The notes beneath the pieces are model-generated. The model was not told the origin of the DNA, did no database searches, and was given only the letters and a program-made list of their open reading frames with translations. From contig NC_010505.1 of assembly GCF_000019725.1 (NCBI RefSeq), forward strand, positions 5,626,001-5,690,000: 64,000 nt of DNA, written 5' to 3'. The stretch comes from Methylobacterium radiotolerans JCM 2831 (GTDB lineage Bacteria; Pseudomonadota; Alphaproteobacteria; Rhizobiales; Beijerinckiaceae). This document shows positions 51,341-58,999 of this stretch, one piece after another (position 1 is the first letter of the stretch; each line of letters opens with the position of its first letter). The translations under genes and the position numbers were made by a program.

Positions 51341-53185
51341 CTACTCGGCGACCGGAAGACGCTCGCCCCGGCTGCGGGGCTCCTTGCCCCGCGCCGTCTC
51401 GTCCAGCGCGTCGGTGAACTGCAGGTTGGCGAGCTGGGCGTAGAGCGCGCCCTGCGCCAGCAGGCTCTCGTGGGTTCCGGTCTCGACGATGCGGCCGTCG
51501 TCGAGGACCAGGATGCGGTCCGCGGCGCGGATGGTGGCGAGCCGGTGGGCGATCACCAGGGTGGTGCGGCCCTGCATCAGCGTGGCGAGGGCGGCCTGGA
51601 CGGCGCGCTCGGACTCGGCGTCCAGGGCCGAGGTGGCCTCGTCGAGGAGCAGGATCGGCGCGTCCTTGAGGATCGCCCGGGCGATGGCAATGCGCTGCCG
51701 CTGGCCGCCCGAAAGGGTCACGCCGCGCTCGCCCACCTGGGTCGCGTAGCCCTGCGGCAGGGCCGAGACGAAGCCGTGCGCGTTGGCGAGCTCGGCGGCG
51801 CGCCGGACCTCCGCCTCGCCGGCCTCCGGACGGCCGTAGCGGATGTTCTCGGTGACGGTCCCGGAGAACACGACGGGATCCTGGGGCACCAGGGCGATGC
51901 GGGCGCGCAGGCGCTCCGGATCGACCTGGGCGATATCGGCGCCGTCGACCAGGATCCGGCCGCCCTGCGGGTCGTAGAAGCGCAGCAGCAGCTGGAACAC
52001 CGTCGACTTGCCGGCCCCGGAGGGCCCCACGATGGCGATGCGCTCGCCGGGCGCGGCCGCGAAGCTCAGCCCGCCGAGGGCGGCGTGTTCCGGGCGGGTC
52101 GGGTAGGCGAAGCGCACGTCCTCGAAGGCCACCGCGCCCCGGGCCGGCTCGGGCAGCGGCAGGGCCGGGGACGGCGCGCGGATCGCGGGCTCCGCGGCCA
52201 GGATCTCGGTGAGCCGCTCGGCCGCGCCGGCCGACATGGCGAGGTCGCCGTAGACCTCGGAGAGCTGGCCGAGGGCGCCGGCGCCGAACACGGCGTAGAG
52301 CACGAACTGCGAGAGCTCGCCGCCCGTCATCGTGTGGTTCAGGACGCCCTGGGCGCCGTACCACATCACCCCGACCACCGAGGCCGAGATCAGGAAGATC
52401 GCGACGCCGGTGAGCAGCGCGCGGGCCCGGACCGAGGCGCGGGCGGCGCCGTAGGCCTCCTCGGAGGCCGCGGCGAACCGGGCCGCCGTCGAGTCGGAGC
52501 GGCCGAAGGCCTGCATCGTCCGCACCGCCCCGACCGCCTCGGCGGCGTAGGCCGAGGCCTCGGCGAGCCGGTCCTGGGCCGCCCGGGAGCGCCGACGCAC
52601 GCCGCGGCCCGACACGATCAGCGGGAAGACGATGATCGGGATGGCGGCCAGCACCATCACCGACAGGCGCGGGCTCGTCACCACCATCATGGCGGTGGCG
52701 CCCACGAACAGGAACAGGTTGCGCAGCAGGATCGAGACCGAGACGCCGAAGGCCGACTTGATCTGCGTCGCGTCCGCGGTGAGCCGCGAGACGATCTCGC
52801 CGGACTGCGCCCGGTCGAAGAACGCCGGATCGAGCTGGGTCAGCCGGGCGAAGACCGCGCTGCGGAGGTCCGCGACCACCCGCTCGCCCAGCGTCACCAC
52901 CGTGTAGACGCGGGCCGCGCTCGACAGCGCGAAGGCCGCGACGACGCCGAGCAGGGCGAGGAAGTAGGCGTCGATCACGTTCGAGCCGTCGGCGGTGAAG
53001 CCGTGGTCGATGACGCGGCGCATGGCGATCGGGACGACGAGCGTCGAGGCCGACGCGCAGATGAGGGCGACGAGTCCCGCGGCGATCCGCGCGCGGTAGC
53101 GCAGCGCGAAGGGGAGGAGCGGCCGGAGGGCGCTCAGCGGGGCTCTGGGTCGGCCGGCCGCGGCCGCCTTGGTCTTACGGGCCAT
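51341..53185 (-). CDS. MsbA-like ABC exporter (fused permease and ATPase)
   Basis: A 614-residue half-transporter. The N-terminal membrane domain has six segments (about 25-320). The C-terminal ATPase has Walker A GPSGAGKST near 390, the Q-loop in ALVPQDPVVF, the signature LSGGQRQR and Walker B PILLLDEATSALD, then the switch His in VIAHR. It resembles the lipid A-type exporters of the MsbA/TIGR02204 group. The substrate is uncertain: lipid, peptide or drug. The ATG at 53185 is preceded by a GTG one codon upstream, so either may be used. It is divergent from rpmE. Confidence 0.92.
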   Translation of the reverse strand: MARKTKAAAAGRPRAPLSALRPLLPFALRYRARIAAGLVALICASASTLVVPIAMRRVIDHGFTADGSNVIDAYFLALLGVVAAFALSSAARVYTVVTLGERVVADLRSAVFARLTQLDPAFFDRAQSGEIVSRLTADATQIKSAFGVSVSILLRNLFLFVGATAMMVVTSPRLSVMVLAAIPIIVFPLIVSGRGVRRRSRAAQDRLAEASAYAAEAVGAVRTMQAFGRSDSTAARFAAASEEAYGAARASVRARALLTGVAIFLISASVVGVMWYGAQGVLNHTMTGGELSQFVLYAVFGAGALGQLSEVYGDLAMSAGAAERLTEILAAEPAIRAPSPALPLPEPARGAVAFEDVRFAYPTRPEHAALGGLSFAAAPGERIAIVGPSGAGKSTVFQLLLRFYDPQGGRILVDGADIAQVDPERLRARIALVPQDPVVFSGTVTENIRYGRPEAGEAEVRRAAELANAHGFVSALPQGYATQVGERGVTLSGGQRQRIAIARAILKDAPILLLDEATSALDAESERAVQAALATLMQGRTTLVIAHRLATIRAADRILVLDDGRIVETGTHESLLAQGALYAQLANLQFTDALDETARGKEPRSRGERLPVAE

Positions 53186-53224
53186 CACGCCTCACGTGTT
53201 CTTCTTTCTCCCGGTCCGCGGCGC

Positions 53225-53253
53225 TTGTGACCGGGGAGCGGCTGCGGTATAGG
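53225..53253 (+). promoter_or_regulatory. Sigma-70 type promoter for rpmE
   Basis: TTGTGA (53225-53230), 17 bases, TATAGG (53248-53253). Transcription would start near 53260 and give a leader of about 167 bases before rpmE. A leader that long leaves room for translational control of a ribosomal protein gene, although I see no defined structure. Confidence 0.55.
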
Positions 53254-53426
53254 CCGCCGCTCATCCGATTGCGTGTGTTCAATGGCCGCGGGCCGCCACC
53301 ACGGTCGGCTTGGACGTGCCGTTGCCACGAACCCATGGTTCGGTGCAACCGGTGACATCTTCCGCATTCCGGGCCGGGCGGCGCCTCCTGCGCTTCCCGC
53401 CGGCGTGCCAGACAGGGACCAAGGTC

Positions 53427-53675
53427 ATGGCGAAGGACGCGGCCGCGAAGGCCAAGGGGACCGAGCACCCCGATTACCACTTCATCAAGGTCGTGATGAC
53501 GGACGGTACCGAGTACCAGACCCGTTCGACCTACGGGAAGGAGGGCGACACCCTCAATCTCGACATCGATCCGCTGACCCATCCGGCCTGGACCGGTGGC
53601 GAGCAGAAGATGCTCGACCGCGGCGGTCGCGTGTCGCGCTTCAATTCGCGGTTCGGCAACCTCGGCAAGCGCTGA
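53427..53675 (+). CDS. rpmE: 50S ribosomal protein L31
   Basis: An 82-residue bL31. [24 protein letters not shown] and the C-terminal [28 protein letters not shown] are characteristic. It lacks the CxxC zinc pairs, so it is the zinc-independent form, whose expression elsewhere can matter under zinc limitation. The start is the ATG before [10 protein letters not shown], after GGGACCAAGG. A strong hairpin terminator lies 32 bases after the stop. Confidence 0.95.
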   Translation: MAKDAAAKAKGTEHPDYHFIKVVMTDGTEYQTRSTYGKEGDTLNLDIDPLTHPAWTGGEQKMLDRGGRVSRFNSRFGNLGKR

Positions 53676-53707
53676 GCGCCGCAGCCCACACGGTGACGCT
53701 GTTCGAG

Positions 53708-53738
53708 ACGGGCGGTCCCTGGCGGGGCCGCCCGTTTT
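53708..53738 (+). terminator. Intrinsic terminator after rpmE
   Basis: ACGGGCGGTCCC (53708-53719) pairs with GGGGCCGCCCGT (53724-53735) over 12 bp around a 4-base loop, and is followed by TTTT. It is the clearest rho-independent terminator in the window besides the ilvB attenuator. Confidence 0.85.
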
Positions 53739-54050
53739 CGTGCGCGGTGTCGCGCGGTCGCGGCGCGCGTTATCCACAGGACGGGTTTGCAAAGATCGCG
53801 CGGACCGCGCGGCGAACCGCGCGTCCGGGCGCGCCGGCGGAAACGCTTCTTCTCGTGCGGGCCGCGCTCGCGGCCCGCGTGGCCTGAATCGGCCGCTGCC
53901 GGTTCGTTCAAAGCGCGGCCGGGCCGTCGTATCCTTCTCCGGTCACCCGCGGTCCGCCCGGGCTCCGCGCCGGAGCCGCGGCGGTCACGCGGGCGCCCCT
54001 GCCTGTCCGGGCCCGATCGTCTCCGGACGCACTGCTAGGATCGAGACACG
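53739..54050. other. Intergenic region with one DnaA-box match and a GC palindrome
   Basis: No gene is visible. TTATCCACA at 53770-53778 exactly matches the DnaA box, but it is single. GCGGGCCGCG (53857-53866), CT, CGCGGCCCGC (53869-53878) is a perfect hairpin. The right end should hold the promoter of the MetQ-like gene; none is clear. Confidence 0.5.
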
Positions 54051-54833
54051 ATGAGACGTCTGCTGCTGCTGTTCCTCGCCCTGGCCGCTCTGGCCGCCGC
54101 GCCGGCCCTGGCCGCGGACAAGATCAAGGTCGGCATCATGGGCGGGGATGCCGAAGTCCTCTGGGCGAAGGCCAAGGAGATCGCGGCCCGCGACGGACTC
54201 GACATCAACCTGGTGGTGTTCTCCGACTACCTGCTGCCGAACGAGGCGCTCCAGGCCGGTGACCTCGACGCCAACGCCTTTCAGCACAAGCCGTTTCTCG
54301 CCAACCAGATCAAGGCCCGGGGCTACAAGATCGTCCCGGTCGGCGAGACGATCGTGACGCCGATCGGCCTGTACTCCAAGCGCGTCAAGGCTGTCGCGGA
54401 TCTGAAGGACGGGGCGCTGATCGGCATCCCGAACGACCCGTCGAACGGCGGTCGGGCGCTCCTGCTGCTGCAGGCCGAGAAGCTGATCCGCTTGAAGGAC
54501 GGCGTCGGCCTGCTGCCGACGGTCTTCGACGTCGTCGACAATCCCAAGCGCCTGAAGTTCCAGGAGGTCGACGCCGCGCAGCTGCCCCGCAGCCTCGAGG
54601 ATCTCGACGCCGCGGTGATCAACACCAACTACGCCGTCGATGCCGGCCTGATCCCGGGCAAGGACTCCATCGCGATCGAGTCCAAGGTCGACAACCCCTA
54701 CAACAACGTCATCGTCGTCCGCGAGGCGGACACGCAGAAGCCCTGGGTGCCGAAGCTGGTCCGCGCGTTCCAGAACGACGCGATCCGCCAGATCCTGAAG
54801 GAGCAGTTCCCGGGTCAGTTCCCGGCATTCTGA
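54051..54833 (+). CDS. MetQ/NlpA-like periplasmic binding protein, orphan
   Basis: A 260-residue binding protein. The signal peptide is residues 1-21, with cleavage at ALA-AD and no lipobox cysteine, so the mature protein is soluble. The MetQ/NlpA fold is clear: KIKVGIMGGDAEVLWAKAKE, LDANAFQHKPFLANQIKARG, GETIVTPIGLYSKRVK, IPNDPSNGGRALLLLQ and VINTNYAVDAGLIPGKDSI. MetQ normally carries methionine to MetNI, but no metN or metI is nearby. Either it partners a transporter elsewhere, or it binds another amino-acid-like ligand. Confidence 0.85.
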   Translation: MRRLLLLFLALAALAAAPALAADKIKVGIMGGDAEVLWAKAKEIAARDGLDINLVVFSDYLLPNEALQAGDLDANAFQHKPFLANQIKARGYKIVPVGETIVTPIGLYSKRVKAVADLKDGALIGIPNDPSNGGRALLLLQAEKLIRLKDGVGLLPTVFDVVDNPKRLKFQEVDAAQLPRSLEDLDAAVINTNYAVDAGLIPGKDSIAIESKVDNPYNNVIVVREADTQKPWVPKLVRAFQNDAIRQILKEQFPGQFPAF

Positions 54834-54899
54834 CCGTCGGGGCCGGAGCGCCGGCCCTGCGCGGCGGCGGCGCTCCCCGGAGCGTCGCTCGGCTTTCGC

Positions 54900-55430
54900 T
54901 CAGCCCTCGCTCATCCGGAACGCCATCCGCAGCAGTCCCTGCTGCGCGGCGACGGGGCTCTCCACGGGCTGCGGCGTCGGCCGGTCCTCGGCGATCAGCG
55001 CGTCGAGGTGCAGGATACGGCTGTGCAGACGCCGGGCCCGGACGATCAGCTGCTGCAGACGCATCGGCAGCAGGTTGAAATCCTGCTGCTTCGGCGGCTC
55101 TGCGGTGCCGAGCTTGACCCGGTGCTTCTCCTGCAGGGCCTCGGCCGGAGTCATCTCGCCCTCGGCGACGGCGCGCTGGACCAGGAGCCACGAGGCGATC
55201 TGCATCAGCAGCGTGGTCAGGCGCATGCTCTCGGCCGCGTAGCTGAGCGTCGCGTCCCGGGAGACGAGGCGCGACTCGTCGCGGCCCTCGCCGTCGAGAT
55301 AGGCGGCCGTCTCCTCGACTAGGGTCATCCCGTCGCGGAACAGCGCCTTGAAGGCTTCCGAGTTGACGTAGGACCTGCCGAAATCGACCCAGTCCTGATC
55401 GTCCCGGAACGTGACATCGAAGCCGTTCAT
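54900..55430 (-). CDS. rcdA: RcdA-type cell-cycle adaptor (DUF1465)
   Basis: A 176-residue helical protein of the DUF1465 family, whose founding member is RcdA of Caulobacter. There it is an adaptor in the proteolysis hierarchy, with CpdR and PopA, that delivers CtrA to ClpXP at the swarmer-to-stalked transition. Helices with a hydrophobic pattern (MRLTTLLMQIASWLLVQRAV, LLPMRLQQLIVRARRLHSRIL) and an acidic flexible tail fit. Its presence marks an alphaproteobacterium with a CtrA-based cell cycle. Two TTAAC half-sites are 120 bases upstream, which could allow CtrA feedback on the gene. Confidence 0.85.
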   Translation of the reverse strand: MNGFDVTFRDDQDWVDFGRSYVNSEAFKALFRDGMTLVEETAAYLDGEGRDESRLVSRDATLSYAAESMRLTTLLMQIASWLLVQRAVAEGEMTPAEALQEKHRVKLGTAEPPKQQDFNLLPMRLQQLIVRARRLHSRILHLDALIAEDRPTPQPVESPVAAQQGLLRMAFRMSEG

Positions 55431-55867
55431 CTGCCTCTCCTGTGCCGTCCGACGGCCCGGCTCGTTCCGATCCGGGACGCTCCGTCCGTGGCTTTCGGAC
55501 GACGCCGCAATCTTAGCGCCGATCGGCCCGGACAGCAGGGTTCATGTTTTTTTAACCTTAACGCGCCGTCCGGTGCCGGGAGAAGAGCCCCGAACCGTCC
55601 GACGCGCGCTCGGAACGAGGCGCGGATACCGTCGAAGACGCTGCGGCCGCCCGGGATCGAGCGCGGCCAGCGCGCCCGGGCCGCCCGCAGTCGCGGCGGC
55701 GTCGGCCGCCGCGGCGATGTCCGAGACGTCGCGGGCATTCGTGAGGTTGCCGGCATCCACGAACAGAGCGGTGCCGCGCGGCCGCGACGGCCGGGCGCCG
55801 CGGCCCGGCCCCGTGGAGCTTCGCGCGTCACGTCGGTCGCCCGGCGACCGACGCTCCGTCCGGGCGG
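55431..55867. other. Non-coding region upstream of rcdA
   Basis: 437 bases without a convincing gene between rcdA and the copper-protein gene, both on the minus strand. It is GC-rich apart from TTTTTTTAACCTTAAC (55547-55562), which carries the half-sites described separately. It must contain the rcdA promoter. Confidence 0.5.
55552..55562. promoter_or_regulatory. Two adjacent CtrA-type half-sites upstream of rcdA
   Basis: TTAACC (55552-55557) followed directly by TTAAC (55558-55562). The full CtrA box is TTAA-N7-TTAA with 11-base spacing; here the halves are 6 bases apart, so only half-site binding is supported. Position about 120 bases before the rcdA start fits an upstream regulator site. 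Confidence 0.35.
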
Positions 55868-56842
55868 CTAGTGCTGGTGCTGGTGCTGGCCGCCCGGCGC
55901 GCCCGCGCCGATCGGCGCCACCGTGAAGGTCACCGGCACGGCGCCGGCCCGCTGGAACGTGAGCGTCCCCGCGACGGTCTCGCCCGCCTTAGGCGCGCCG
56001 GTCAGGTCCTCGAACATGAGGTGATAGCCGCCGGGCTTCAGCTCCACGGTCTCGCCGGGCTTGATGGTCAGGCCGTTCGTGACCGGCGCCATCTTCATGA
56101 CGCCGCCCTCCATCGACATGGAGTGGATGTCGCTGCTCTTGGCGAACGGCACCGTGGCGCCCGTGAGCGTGTCCGGCGCGCGCCCCGTGTTGGTGATGCG
56201 CACGTACCCGCCGGCGACTTTGGCGCCGTTCGGCGTGGCGCGCAGCCACGGCGTCTCGATCGTTAGGTCCCCGGCCTTCACGGTCGTCGCGGCCGCGGCC
56301 GTCCCCGCGGGCGGCGCGCCGCCCGCCTGGGCGACCTGGACGATCCGGAAGGACGGCGCGGCCGCCTTCAGGTCGTGGGCGTCCTGACCGGCCTTGGGGA
56401 TCTCCGACCAGGCGTAGCTGCCCTCCGCGCAATCCTGCTGGACCGGGACGTAGACGGTCGCGCCGGGCTCGAACGTGCCGGCGACCTGCGCCAGGAAGGT
56501 GAACTCGTCGACCTGATCGTCCGGCAGGGAGCCGCCGCTCCACGTGATCGCCGTCACGCCCTCCGAGACCGTGCCGTGATGGGTCGCGTAGGTCTTCGCA
56601 TAGGGGCCGCGCGCCGTCGTCAGGGTCCAGCCGGGCTTCGGCATCGGCTTGGCGCCGATCAGGCCTTCCGGGATGGTGACGCTCACGCGGGTCGTCGGCT
56701 TGCCGTTGCAGCCGTGCATGATCTGGACGACGCCGCGATACGAGGTGCCGGGAGCGGCCTGCTTGCGTTCCAGCACCGCGTGAGCCTGCGCCGCGGAAGC
56801 GAGCAGCCCGAGGCCGAGGGCGGCCGAGACAAGGGTCTTCAT
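55868..56842 (-). CDS. YcnI (DUF1775)-PCuAC fusion copper-binding protein
   Basis: A 324-residue secreted protein. The signal peptide (1-20) ends so that mature residue 1 is His (AHAVLERK), the copper brace histidine of YcnI domains. The YcnI domain spans about 21-165. After a Pro/Ala linker, a PCuAC domain (about 190-310) has the copper ligands in SSDIHSMSMEGGVMKMAPV (the H-M-M-H/M type). The tail ends GGQHQHQH, another copper site. PCuAC delivers Cu(I) to cytochrome oxidase CuA. The fusion puts both copper-handling domains in one chain. A DUF2946-like membrane gene lies 42 bases upstream. Confidence 0.9.
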   Translation of the reverse strand: MKTLVSAALGLGLLASAAQAHAVLERKQAAPGTSYRGVVQIMHGCNGKPTTRVSVTIPEGLIGAKPMPKPGWTLTTARGPYAKTYATHHGTVSEGVTAITWSGGSLPDDQVDEFTFLAQVAGTFEPGATVYVPVQQDCAEGSYAWSEIPKAGQDAHDLKAAAPSFRIVQVAQAGGAPPAGTAAAATTVKAGDLTIETPWLRATPNGAKVAGGYVRITNTGRAPDTLTGATVPFAKSSDIHSMSMEGGVMKMAPVTNGLTIKPGETVELKPGGYHLMFEDLTGAPKAGETVAGTLTFQRAGAVPVTFTVAPIGAGAPGGQHQHQH

Positions 56843-56884
56843 GGGAATACATCCGTCCTGAGGGATCCGAGGGGTGGTGATCGC

Positions 56885-57262
56885 TCAGGCGGTCGGCGGC
56901 CCCCTCGGGGCCGCGATGGTGCCCGGCGGCGCGCGGGCGCCGACGCTCCGGGCAAGGGTCCAGGCCGGGTGGCGGTTCGCGGCCACTGCCCACCGGACGC
57001 CGACGGCGGCCGGCCGCGGCGGAAGCGCCGGGCCGGTGGCCTGGGCGGCCGTGCAGCACTCGCCGTGGTCGCGGGGGACGGGCGCGCCCGGCAGGGCGGG
57101 CGCGTCGGAATGCTGCGCGCAGAGGCCGTCGGTCGTCGTCGGCGACGGCATCAGGCCGCCGAGAAAGGCCTGGAGCAGCAGGGCGTAGAGCGCCAGCACG
57201 GCGATGGCGGCCCGCAGGGCCGGCCCGACACCGCGATCCGAAAGGGCCTCGCCCGAATCCAT
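56885..57262 (-). CDS. DUF2946-like small protein with Cys/His cluster
   Basis: A 125-residue protein with one hydrophobic segment at about 14-38 (ALRAAIAVLALYALLLQAFLGG), preceded by acidic/basic residues. A Cys/His-rich stretch follows: GLCAQHSDAP...PRDHGECCTAAQ, which could bind a metal. It resembles DUF2946, a family found in bacterial copper clusters. It is 42 bases upstream of the YcnI-PCuAC gene on the same strand, and the two probably form a copper-handling operon. The C-terminal 40 residues are Pro/Arg/Ala-rich and look unstructured. Confidence 0.75.
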   Translation of the reverse strand: MDSGEALSDRGVGPALRAAIAVLALYALLLQAFLGGLMPSPTTTDGLCAQHSDAPALPGAPVPRDHGECCTAAQATGPALPPRPAAVGVRWAVAANRHPAWTLARSVGARAPPGTIAAPRGPPTA

Positions 57263-57491
57263 GCTGCTCCCGCGCGCCGTCCGAGCCGGACCGCTATGGC
57301 ATCCCTGCCACACCGGCGCGACGATGGCTGTTGCCAGGGTGCCGCACGGGGACGCGGCGTGCGCTGGCGCACGGCGACGCCACATTCCGGCCCCTTCGAT
57401 AGGGAGTCTTAACGCCATCCCGACACCGTGGCGCCCGAGACAATCCGCTCCCGTCACGACCTGACGAACCCCGGACCAGAGCCAGCGACCG

Positions 57492-58790
57492 ATGCGCAAG
57501 AAGGCACAAAACCGGTTCACCACGATCCTGAGCGTCGCCGCCCTCGGCGCGCTCGGCATGGGCGCCGCCGAAGCCCGCGACCAGGGCAACTACGCCCAGG
57601 CCGAATGGGCGCAGGACTACGCCTCGCCCGCCGGCATGCAGGTGCAGCGCGAGACGGTGCCGATCCTCTCGCCCCAGACCGTGGCATCCACCGAGCAGAT
57701 GGTGGAGCGCTACAAGGATATCGTCGCCCGCGGCGGCTGGCGGCAGGTCTCCGGCGCCGACCACCTGCGGATCGGCTCGCGCGGCCCGGCCGTGGCGGCC
57801 ATCCGCCAGCGCCTGATCGTCACCGGCGACCTCGACCCGGCCGCCGGCAGCTCGGGCGTCTACGATTCCTACGTCGCCGCGGGCGTGAAGCGGTTCCAGG
57901 CCCGGCACGGCCTCAGCCAGACCGGCGCCATGACGATGGCCACCCAGCAGGCCATGAACGTGCCGGCCGATGTCCGCCTGCGCCAGCTCGAGATCAACGT
58001 CGTGCGCCTGCGCTCCTACTCGGGCGATCTCGGCCGGCGCTTCGTGATCACCAACATCCCGGCCGCGCTCGTCGAGACGGTCGAGAACGGTCAGGTCGTC
58101 ACGCTCCACGCCGCCGGCGTGGGCAAGATCGACCGCCAGTCGCCGATCATGAACACCAAGGCGACGCAGATCAATTTCAACCCGACCTGGACGGTCCCGG
58201 CTTCCATCGTGAAGAAGGACCTGATCCCGAAGATGCAGAAGGATCCGAACTACCTCACGGACAACAAGATCCGGATCCTGTCGAACGGCTCCGAGGTTTC
58301 GCCGAAGTCGGTGAACTGGTTCTCGGACGAGGGCACCCGCTACACCTACCGGCAGGATTCGGGCGCCGACTTCAACTCGATGGGCATCGTCCGCATCAAC
58401 ATCCCGAACCCTTACGGCGTGTTCATGCACGACACGAACACCAAGGGCGTGTTCGGCGACGATTTCCGCTTCATCTCCTCGGGCTGCGTGCGCGTGCAGA
58501 ACGTGCGCGAGTACATCACGTGGCTGCTGAAGGACACGCCCGGCTGGGACCGCCAGAAGGTCGAGGAGGCGATCGAGAGCGGCAAGCGCATCGACGCCAA
58601 CATCGCCCAGCCCGTGCCGGTCTACTGGACCTACATCACCGCCTGGTCGACCCCGGACGGCATCGTCCAGTTCCGCGACGACATCTACAAGCGCGACGGC
58701 GTGAACGTGCCCTCGACCATCGGCGCGCCGACCCCGGTCGCCAGCGCCGAGCCGATGCCGCAGACCTTCGAGCCCGGCGACGAGGAGTAG
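57492..58790 (+). CDS. L,D-transpeptidase with peptidoglycan-binding domain (YcbB-like)
   Basis: A 432-residue periplasmic enzyme. Signal peptide 1-28; a PG_binding_1 domain at about 92-155 (LRIGSRGPAVAAIRQRLIVTG); then a YkuD catalytic domain. His313 (GVFMHDTN) and Cys332 (SSGCVRVQ) give the H...SxGCxR active site. It would form 3-3 crosslinks or attach proteins to meso-diaminopimelate, which polar-growing alphaproteobacteria use heavily. The N-terminal PGB domain and size match YcbB/LdtD rather than the short Ldt forms. It is a single gene with its own promoter region. Confidence 0.92.
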   Translation: MRKKAQNRFTTILSVAALGALGMGAAEARDQGNYAQAEWAQDYASPAGMQVQRETVPILSPQTVASTEQMVERYKDIVARGGWRQVSGADHLRIGSRGPAVAAIRQRLIVTGDLDPAAGSSGVYDSYVAAGVKRFQARHGLSQTGAMTMATQQAMNVPADVRLRQLEINVVRLRSYSGDLGRRFVITNIPAALVETVENGQVVTLHAAGVGKIDRQSPIMNTKATQINFNPTWTVPASIVKKDLIPKMQKDPNYLTDNKIRILSNGSEVSPKSVNWFSDEGTRYTYRQDSGADFNSMGIVRINIPNPYGVFMHDTNTKGVFGDDFRFISSGCVRVQNVREYITWLLKDTPGWDRQKVEEAIESGKRIDANIAQPVPVYWTYITAWSTPDGIVQFRDDIYKRDGVNVPSTIGAPTPVASAEPMPQTFEPGDEE

Positions 58791-58999
58791 TCGCTCCCGG
58801 GCGCGGCCGCTCCCGGCCGCGCGCCCGTCCGACCCGATCCGAGGCCCGCACCTCAGCCGAGGCGCGGGCCTCGCGCGTTCGGGGCCGCCTCTGTCATCCG
58901 GAGGTCAAACGCGTCTGCTTGGCCGCGGGGGCCGAGTCCCGGAGCCGGCCGCCGGCGGACCGCCGGACGAGGCGACGCGAAGCCGTGCAGGAGCCGTCC

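Noticed and set aside
51065..53230. A 721-codon plus-strand open frame opposite the ABC exporter
   Set aside because: Shadow of the exporter gene: composition is His/Arg/Gly-rich with no motifs, while the minus strand has complete Walker and signature sequences.
55542..55760. A 72-codon minus-strand frame upstream of rcdA
   Set aside because: It has an Ala/Arg/Pro-rich sequence with no start signal and lies in the rcdA promoter region; there is no supporting evidence for expression.
57263..57491. A small coding gene in the gap before the L,D-transpeptidase
   Set aside because: Open frames here are short, overlap the divergent gene and have no ribosome site; the region is better read as a promoter zone.
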